From: Mytilus californianus
Taxonomy: Eukaryota > Mollusca > Bivalvia > Mytilida > Mytilidae
Reading direction: 5' to 3'
DNA: 64,000 nt
Assembly (NCBI RefSeq): GCF_021869535.1
Contig: NW_026262701.1
Span: 45,883,278 to 45,947,277, forward strand
A program made the position numbers and the translations under genes. The notes beneath the pieces are model-generated. The model worked only from the letters and a program-made list of their open reading frames with translations, had not been told where the DNA came from and ran no database searches. This document shows positions 56,618 to 64,000 of this stretch, one piece after another. Position 1 is the stretch's first letter, and each line of letters starts with the position of its first letter.

Positions 56618-57501
56618 TACCGTAAATTGGGAAATTTTGGCGTCGGGATATTTTGGCGGGTTTCTTTTAAAAGGCATGTGTTTTATTTTGGTGCGTGTAA
56701 TTTTGGTGCCTTGTCCAATTGATATGTTTAATTTTGGAACAACAGTAGTGAGCATACTCATTCATATTTGCCTTTATTTAGGCGTTTATTGACAAAATAT
56801 CATTGAATTTCTCAAAACTAGAAACACGACAAAGTTAACTTAATGAAGGAATCGGATCCGGATGCAATTGCAAATAATTCTGTATATCATGGTTCAAAGC
56901 TGAGATAAAATATGAAATAAAATCTTAAACATTAAAATCACTTTTTAAATAGATTATTTATTTTACAAATATCATATGAAATAAATTGTAATCATCTCTT
57001 TTGCAGTACATGTTAATCTATTGACAATCAAGGATTTAAATTTTAATCCTTATGCCTCTGGTAGTACATGTTAGTTTATTGAAGATAAAGGATTACATGG
57101 AGTTTTGATATTGTAATTACAAATAACGGCATCTAATCAGCAATAGCCTGGCATATTTATGACATGTGTGAATAAAAAATCATGTTGTGTTTTCTTAACA
57201 ATTTCACAAAATTGACAATTAAGTAAAAATTATATAGTGTTGTCAAATTATACCAGGTAGTTATTTGCAGATTTGATTATGTATAGAATTGTAGGAAATA
57301 TACGGAAGATATATTAACATAAAATATTTCCCACCACAATTAACATTACGATATTGTCGTACCGGTACGCGATTTTGGAGTTTCAATTTTTAGTGTTTGC
57401 TTTATTTTCGTGTGTTTAATTTTGGCACTTTCACTGGACAATGCTGGAGGCACCAAATAAACCAAAATAAAACTACAACCAAAATAACCCAATTTACGGT
57501 A
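56618..57501. mobile_element. TIR element, 884 bp, no transposase
   Basis: Ends TACCGTAAATTGGG (56618-56631) and CCCAATTTACGGTA (57488-57501) are perfect 14-bp inverted repeats. Subterminal blocks are also inverted (TTATTTTGGTGCG and AATTTTGGTGCC at left, GGCACCAAATAAACC and CCAAAATAAAAC at right). No coding frame of note. It adjoins the start of the duplicated gene 5 flank. Confidence 0.75.
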
Positions 57502-57504
57502 GGC

Positions 57505-58689
57505 TATGTTTATTCACAACTTGTTAAGAAGTGAAGAATATCAAGGCTGGACGTACGGACGCTTTTGCATCATTTTAGAAATTTCTGCATTCAATATCTA
57601 TTCTTGGTTTGTTATGTTGTTTGTGTTTTGTCCCATCGACATTTATTTGACATTTCTTTTTATTCATACCCAAGACAAAATGCAACTGCCAAAGTGGTTT
57701 CCTGTTCTTCTCATGAGAGGATCAAAAGATATGGGATACAAATTGTCCTTTCAATATGTAAATCAGGTAGCCTTTAATAGTAAGCTCAACACCTTGGTAT
57801 GTTAAGAGTCCGTCTCGTTTCTTGGCACGAAGGCACAGGTCAATTCATTTTTGTGAAATTTATGACTAATAGTCGGACGTAATTTTTTCTCTCAGGGTAT
57901 TTCAAATATCTAATTTCTTCTGATAAAATTATATCAAATAATAACTATTTAATTTTTGAAACTATTTAGCAAATTTAAATGAGGTATGTATAAAGATCAT
58001 GACCTCTCCTTAATAGCAGTGGAGAAACGGAACTGTACGGTTTAATTATGTTTTTGTTATTCGGGGGTTTATCATTCGGCGCAACTGCACTTCCTTCAAT
58101 AACAAGTTGCTAAAAGTAAAGTTTTGATTTAAAATATATTAATATATTAAGTGTCTGCTTCAAGAAATGCCAAAGAAATAAAACAAGATGACTTATTGTA
58201 CATATAAATGAAATGAATAATGAAAATTTTACATGCATAAATCCACACTGTGTTATAATGAACATGTGATATGTTTCATGGATGAACTGTGTTGCATACA
58301 GCTTACTTTATATTTCATGATATCTATGTTAATCTGAATATAGTAATAGATTTACAAATCAAAGCTCTACATACAACAGCTTGTTATTGGTGGAAGTCGA
58401 AGTGACAAATTTCCATTTAGGGAATCTTACTTTTCTCTTTATTGATGTGTAAAAATCCCTTGAGTCTGAGTCAGATCTAGCCTTAACCATCCATGTGTTC
58501 GAATTCGTTTTACTATTATTCCACATTTTCATTTCTCTCTGGTAAGTAATCAGCGACAGTTCACCACTGCAGCTTTTATATCACTAGAGCATTTATTTTT
58601 TTTGCACCAATATTGTACTTAGAATAAAATCGTGTGGGACTCCTGAATGGATGATACAATTTTTATTTACATACTTGACACATTTGATA
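57505..58689. other. 3' flank of receptor gene 5
   Basis: Aligns with 45740-47300. It lacks the 360-base palindrome-bearing block at 46350-46710. The frame at 57506-57805 is the longest in this flank but is not kept in the gene 4 copy. Confidence 0.65.
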
Positions 58690-59883
58690 TCAGAGTTGAA
58701 TTCCTCTAGAGCAAATACACGGCTTTATGAACATACGGTTCAATAATAATGCTGCATCTTGGCGAAACTTGATGTCAAAAAAAGCGTAAATTATAGGGTT
58801 TAATATGTTATGGAGAATGAAGATATGGTATAGAAACGTCATACCAGGTCTATGCGAAGCTGATAGTTTTTCCCAAAAATCTTCGTATATTCCTTGAAGG
58901 AACATTAATGTAAGCTTTGGAATATAACTAAGTAAAAATACTGTAGTAATAATAAAGAACATTACTGTGAGTTTATAGGTTATTCGACGATTAGCTATTC
59001 TTCTGTTTCTTGTTGCAGCTGATTCGATATTATGTCCTTCATGATTTGGCCTAGTTTGTAGTGTTGTTGAATGTTTTTCTGTTTTGTCTGTTATGTTTAC
59101 CATTTCTATACCTTTAAAACTATCAACGACAGGATGGTTTTCGTCTGTATCAGTTGTTTCGCATCTTTTCTCATTACTCCGTAATTCTTTTTTATTAACC
59201 TGTAATCGACGAACCACTGTACTTATTATTCTACCGTAAATGATAATAAGGGATATTACTATTACAAAGACGAACAAACCAGCTAAAACTGAGTATACAA
59301 CTCTCAAGAAAGGATGCCCATCTTTCAATCTTCCACATCTCATTCCATTGTCAATGTTGTGGAAAGGAATGGTACCAAATACAAATGGTAAGGGTAAAGC
59401 GCAAATCAAGGACATTAAAAGTGCCAGTAACAATGCAGTTCTTTTCACGGAAATCGACATGGGTTGTTTCAGTGGCATGCATACTTTCATGTATCTTTGA
59501 ATTGCAATGATGAACAATATAAAAACTGAGTTATAAGTAGTGTTTCCTAAAAAAAACACGAGTGTCTTGCATAGAATGTTGTTTGAAAATGTCGTCTGAT
59601 TGAAACACTGAAAAATATAATATGCTCCGATGTATATAGCTGCTATCATATCAAAGAAAGCTAAAATTGGTATAAAATATCTTTCATCTGATGCTTCCTT
59701 CATCTGAAACGCATACACCAACAAAACAAGGACGTTTCCAATTGTACCAAGACCAATGAAAACGGAGAGAATGATAATGTTCGGCACTAGGCTGTTTGTA
59801 ATTTCTTCGTTCCATTCTGATAATGTAATACTATTGAGGGTAATATTGATATCCATATTTAATCCCTCTTGTTTGGTATTCAA
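58690..59883 (-). CDS. Class A GPCR, subtype C, gene 5
   Basis: Intact 397-residue single-exon receptor, the closest paralogue of gene 4. Landmarks: GN 49-50, Asp78, Cys105 and Cys183 pair, QRY 129-131, SYIP in TM6 near 319-322 and NPIIY 362-366. ECL2 reads HNIDNGMRC: three residues are missing before MRC compared with gene 4 (HNIDYGVSGMRC), which shortens the loop over the ligand pocket. ICL3 is shorter (a CHDGGQ-type segment lost), and TM6-ECL3 has KLTLMFLQ in place of KVTLLFLE. The tail CICSRGIQL keeps the Cys pair and four residues that gene 4 lost. Sequons at Asn13 and Asn95. Confidence 0.95.
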   Translation of the reverse strand: MNTKQEGLNMDINITLNSITLSEWNEEITNSLVPNIIILSVFIGLGTIGNVLVLLVYAFQMKEASDERYFIPILAFFDMIAAIYIGAYYIFQCFNQTTFSNNILCKTLVFFLGNTTYNSVFILFIIAIQRYMKVCMPLKQPMSISVKRTALLLALLMSLICALPLPFVFGTIPFHNIDNGMRCGRLKDGHPFLRVVYSVLAGLFVFVIVISLIIIYGRIISTVVRRLQVNKKELRSNEKRCETTDTDENHPVVDSFKGIEMVNITDKTEKHSTTLQTRPNHEGHNIESAATRNRRIANRRITYKLTVMFFIITTVFLLSYIPKLTLMFLQGIYEDFWEKLSASHRPGMTFLYHIFILHNILNPIIYAFFDIKFRQDAALLLNRMFIKPCICSRGIQL

Positions 59884-60420
59884 AACATTATTGTATTTAC
59901 TATTTCTTCAATGATAAATATCAAAGGTTTGAGTTAAATTTGAACTTAAAAACTGACTCCAGGAAGTCTTGCTTTTGTTGAAAACAATTCAAATGAAGTT
60001 TTTTTCCATATGTTATTATTTCCGCAAACAGTTGAACTAATTTATTTAGAATTTAGATAAACAGGTAAATGACATAATGAAACAATGAAACAATGAAACA
60101 AAAAAGGTTAAAGTGTCTGTAATAAACTGAAACCTATCTTAAGTTTAGAAAAAAAAAAGACACAAAAGAACTTCCACTTGGAAATGATTGCAAAGTTTAA
60201 AACAATTAAGTTGATTATCAAAGCATAGAAAGGATATCGTGGTAACGTAAATGTATATCAATTTTGAATAAATGCCTTATAGTTCAATTACACAGCTTCC
60301 TAAAAATAAGTTTAAAAATGATGTTGATTGATTACAAACCATACCAAAACCCAACCACATATTGTAAACGAGGATATGGACTTGCATATGATAGTACTGA
60401 ATCATACGGTTGATATTATC
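59884..60420. other. 5' flank of receptor gene 5
   Basis: Aligned with 48526-48700 near the gene. The CTCCAGGAAGT block is at 59957-59967. Near 60350-60420 it carries the GAGGATAT...GAATCATACGGTTG block seen in the other upstream flanks. Confidence 0.6.
59959..59967 (+). promoter_or_regulatory. Conserved upstream element CCAGGAAGT
   Basis: 76 bases upstream of the gene 5 start codon, in the same CTCCAGGAAGT context as gene 4. Confidence 0.4.
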
Positions 60421-60960
60421 ATTTGTACAATCAACAACATTCCAGCAGCGCCTGGATACGGTCTATATATCCCAGTTGATACGATATTCCAGGGCTTGTA
60501 TTTCCTTTCATGATTTCCATGATAGAGGGTTGCTGCTCACAAGGAAGTTATTAAACCAAGAGTTCTAAATGGTGAAGTTGAAATCCTCCCTTCGTAAATT
60601 TTACGGACGCCATCACGAGTTGGTTGACTGTCATGGAATATCCGTTTCACAGATGATAGCGAATATGTTCATAATGTCGTAACTACAATCCTATCCCCTT
60701 TTCACGAATGTGACCTACCGAATTAGACTTATTACCGCGTTTGTACTAACATGAGCAACACGACGTGTGCCACATGTGGAGCAGTATCTGCTTACCCTTC
60801 CGGAGCACCTGAGATCACTCCCAGTTTTGGTAGGGTTCGTGTTGCTCATCCTTTAGTTTTCTATGTTGTGTTTTGTGTACTATTGCTTGTCTGTTTGTCT
60901 TTTTCTTTTTTAGCCATGGCGTTGTCAGTTTATTTTCGACTTATGAGTTTGAAAGCCTAC
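60420..60960 (+). mobile_element. Penelope-like remnant: RT C-terminus plus 3' tail
   Basis: NNIPAAPGYGLYI (near 60433-60470) matches SNIPSVPSYGAYI of the copy at 24210. After a frameshift and gap, KLKSSLRKFYGRHHELVD (60570-60630) and the tail (ACGAATGTGACCTACCGAAT, then ATGAGCAACACGACGTGTGC) follow. It is the uninterrupted counterpart of the tail split by Rpt-2 at 5172. Confidence 0.7.
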
Positions 60961-63650
60961 AGTGAGTTTAAAAACACTACACCACACTCCCGCATAGTGT
61001 ACTCGAGGATATTACTTGAAAATACATAATAGTGTGTCAAACGGTTGAATTTTTGTGAGTCACTCGTATTCAATAGAACGAACAGATACACAAACCACAG
61101 GGAACATAAAGTGGCAATACTTTATACTATGTAGGGGTTTACTATAATGAGATATCAACTCAGCAAAATTTAAAACCGAAACACATCTATAGGTCAGAAA
61201 ACGTTCAGATCACCACAGAACGTTCTCTATTTTCAGCTAGACATGTTAAATTTTTAGAACCCTTGACAAAAACTCTTTAGTTCGAAATTTTGGACCAACC
61301 TTTTCAGTTTTTAAGTTTTCATTGGTTTGTCTTTTAGTGTTTTTGTGTTTTGATGGTTTTACACTTGCCTCAACGTTATAAAAGTAAATAGTAATATAGC
61401 ACAGAAAGACTCGTTCATGTGCGATAGCCATAACTAACCAGTACATAGTTTCAAAGGAGAAAAACAAAACGAAAATTTAAGAATTGTTTCAAACTATGAA
61501 TCAGCAAAATTATTATTATTCGCAAAAGACAAGAAGCTCTTTTCACAAAAATCTTACGACAGAACTTTTGTTTGGACAACATAGGTATAATTATTTATAC
61601 ATCGATAAGTTAAAAGTAACCATTTGATGGACGACTTATAATGTTATTGTCTGTCTACATAATATTACCTTGAGAGCTTTTGTTATTTACATCTTTTTAA
61701 AAATCTTTCAACTGAAAGTCCTATTCTTTCATAATAAGTAAAACAATGAGATGTTGTTTGATTTCCAATGATCAAAAGGAAAAGAATGCGCACAAATACA
61801 GGTAATCGTATTTCTTACAACAATATTTCAAATGAAAGGTACAAAAAGGCCATAAACAGGCAAGATGTGAAACAGGAGTGAAAACCCAAAGATTCAATCT
61901 TTGCTAAAACAATAAACGAAAAACTATTATAACAAATAACAACCAAAGAAAAAAATGGATTGAAGAAGCATGGCTGTAGACAGGCACATAAAGAATTTGG
62001 CGGGATAAATAAAGTTGACCTTAGATTGATATGGCCAATGATTTTGATGTATATTTCAGGTCATATAGCTCTTCAACTGTTTCGGTTCTTATACATCATT
62101 GGCTTTCAAATATTCGGCTTTGAGCGTCCCTGCGCTTCGGACGCAAGACATTTATAAAGTGTTGTTTTTAAGTTTTGTAAGTGCTCCACCATTTCCCAAC
62201 GTTAAAGAAGGGTTTAACATTACAATATAACACTAAAAATTATAGTGGTAGTAAAACAAAAGCATCAAACAATAATATATCACCAGGAAAATAGAAATTG
62301 CTTGAATAGTATCTTTGGTAGTTTTATCACTAAAAACGGAATGGTAACGACACTAGTTATAGTTACACCAAGATTCATTGAAAGACAATTTCATTTAATT
62401 CGAAAATCACGGTGTTTGCCAAGATATTACGGCAGTGTTTGACACAGAGAAGATACATCATAACTGTAAATGGGAACATCTTGCTACACATGAAAGCCGC
62501 TTAACCAAGACGTCCAAAGATTTTGTACAGTTAAAACTGCTATTCAAATAAGCTTGGGCATATTAATGACGTCAAGACAAGCATCATTATCATTTATATT
62601 GTCGGTAAACTTGAGGTAAAAAAAAGGGACAATACTCCAAGTGAACAATCAAATTATCAAAATCATAGGTCGAAGAAAACAGACCACTCACTGCAAAACA
62701 CCAAACATGCTACAGAAACCTTAATAGTGAGCAACGCATTCCCCTCCATAAATCGAAAACTCATGTGCATCCAAAGGGGTAGGCAGGTTTTGTCCTACAA
62801 GTGACTTCGGTCGTATGCATTAGACGTTTAACGGGTGTTGAAACATGAGGCAAATGAAGTAGTAACAGTTTACCAGAAAGAAGTCTGAGAGGCAACAATA
62901 AATAAGATTGATTTGTATTGGTTGCTTATTGTTGATGGCAGTACGGTGACCTGTAATTGTTAACATTCTTGTACTTTGATAGTCGTCTCAGTGGCAAGCA
63001 TATCACATTTCCTTATTTTTATTTCAATCGCCAATTACAAATGGATGATACATTAACATGATTAAGTAAAGTTTAACTAATGTCGCTTGTCCGGACAATG
63101 TTAATATTTAGAATAGTGTTTCTTAACGGCCGTAAGATCACAAATTATACGAACTGAAATATGTGTTGTTGACCATGTACTGGATGCAGATGCAAAATGA
63201 AATTTGTAAATTATCTGGTAAATTAGGAGGCACATTGTGGTAGCAGTTCTGTCTTTTTTTTAAACTTGTGTTCATCTAAGATCATTTCTTCGGTAGAAAT
63301 TGTTGGTATGAACGCATCTCCATTTTGCGAATTTCAGTATAGTACAATAGTATTTACGTAAAAAACGTATTACCGTTAAACACGTACAGGATATCAAACT
63401 TGTCAAGATGAATTTTTTTCTATATATATTGATGATATTTTTACAAATAATTAATCTTTACTAATGAAATTCATTTTATCCGCCAAATATATGCACATTG
63501 AAAAAATGAATCAGACATTTAACCATTCTAATTCTCCGCAAGCTCGTGCAATAAAAATTTTCTCAGGACAATACTCAATATTCATTGTTGTTTTTAGTTG
63601 TACTACTTTCCTTTCTTTACATTTTTTTTTGTCACGAATGCATATATATA
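60961..63650. other. Distal 5' flank of receptor gene 5
   Basis: Blocks align with 48780-49080 (61900-62220), 16040-16200 (62480-62620), 49530-49800 (62750-63010) and 17570-17700 (63525-63650). Every short frame is interrupted in at least one aligned copy. No gene supported. Confidence 0.6.
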
Positions 63651-63652
63651 TA

Positions 63653-63697
63653 TAAAGAAGATGTGGTAGAATTGCCAATGAGACAACTCTCCACATT
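63653..63697 (+). repeat. Short Rpt-1 fragment at the pseudogene boundary
   Basis: AAGAAGATGTGGTAGAATTG and CCAATGAGACAACTCTCCAC, the first 45 bases of the family, ending where receptor sequence begins. Preceded by an ATATATAT run. Confidence 0.75.
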
Positions 63698-64000
63698 TTT
63701 CTGTACTTTCAAGCTACGAAACGCCTTTTTAAGAATTTTGCCAAAAATGATGATTAGTGATATTATTATGAAAAAGACGACAATTCCAGCTCCAATCGAG
63801 TATAAAGTCCTCATGAAAACATGGCCTTTTTTCAATTTTCCACATCTCATGCCCAGGATACCATACTTAGTGCCATGGTATGGAATGGCACCATACACAA
63901 ACGGTAACGGTTAAGCGAGCAGCAATGAAATGATAATTGCCAGCAACAATGCAGTTTTTTCATCGATATCCACATGGGTTGTTTATGAGGCATGCATACT
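63698..64000 (-). pseudogene. Class A GPCR pseudogene, truncated, continues past the window (63.7k)
   Basis: Receptor sequence from the loop after TM3 (VCMPHKQPMWISMKK, at the window edge) to the start of ICL3 (KAFRSLKVQK). Lesions: one A lost after ISMK near 63958, a TAA in TM4 (LLLA*PLPFVYG), and everything after the start of ICL3 (TM6, TM7, tail) is missing, replaced by an Rpt-1 fragment and distal flank sequence. The ECL2 MRCGKLKKGH is intact. Closest to subtype A. The N-terminal half lies beyond the window. Confidence 0.88.

Noticed and set aside
45730..57805. Possible conserved small membrane protein downstream of genes 4 and 5
   Set aside because: The nucleotide sequences align but the open frames differ and carry different stops.

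Overview
This is animal nuclear DNA, AT-rich, with long non-coding stretches, many dispersed repeats and single-exon receptor genes. Several repeat families (a short element with the core GCCAATGAGACAACT, a second with GACAACAACCCGACCAT, a third with a CGTCACTGATGA core) are ones I recall from bivalve genomes, especially Mytilus. The likely source is therefore a mussel or close relative. That is recalled knowledge plus inference, not a database result.

The window is one tandem array of class A (rhodopsin-like) GPCR genes, all on the minus strand. Five copies have full-length open frames: 1679-2866, 9961-11121, 19605-20816, 47308-48525 and 58690-59883. Five are broken: 14204-15417, 22587-25792, 30422-32780, 51947-53425 and 63698-64000 (the last runs off the edge). 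Three subtypes are visible: A (1.7k, 14.2k, 19.6k, 52k, probably 63.7k), B (10k, 22.6k, 30.4k) and C (47.3k, 58.7k). All intact copies keep the TM1 GN, the TM2 Asp, the TM3-ECL2 cysteine pair and NPxxY. They carry QRY instead of D/ERY, and Tyr/Phe instead of Trp in TM6. The ligand cannot be read from the sequence. A lineage-expanded peptide- or chemoreceptor-like role is inference.

The array grew by segmental duplication of gene plus flanks. Clear flank pairs are 370-1500 / 12740-14100 / 18130-19400 / 50830-51900 (3' sides of subtype A), 11122-12720 / 25793-27390 (5' side of subtype B), 45740-47300 / 57505-58680 (3' side of subtype C) and 16860-17800 / 49780-50480 / 63000-63650 (distal 5' sides). 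A nearly identical 3.0 kb direct tandem duplication (3341-6346, 6347-9322) lies between the first two genes. A sharply bounded near-identical tract at the start of gene 1 and the 14.2k pseudogene suggests gene conversion.

Mobile DNA breaks the array repeatedly. A 5'-truncated Penelope-like reverse transcriptase copy is lodged in the 22.6k pseudogene. A Helitron-associated (pearl/HINE-like) element with six 166-bp repeats sits in the 30.4k pseudogene, and a short dispersed element with a TATG target duplication sits in the 52k pseudogene. All three meet the receptor at almost the same position, just after the RYFI(P) codons at the start of TM2. The gene-free middle (about 33-45.7 kb) holds a 36-bp minisatellite, a collapsed DIRS-type tyrosine-recombinase retrotransposon, a TIR transposon with a second pearl/HINE-like arm nested in it, a 518-bp foldback element flanked by TA, a degenerate 155-bp repeat and a 40-bp x12 minisatellite.

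No tRNA, rRNA or CRISPR was recognised. Apart from the receptors and retroelement remnants, no reading frame was convincing.
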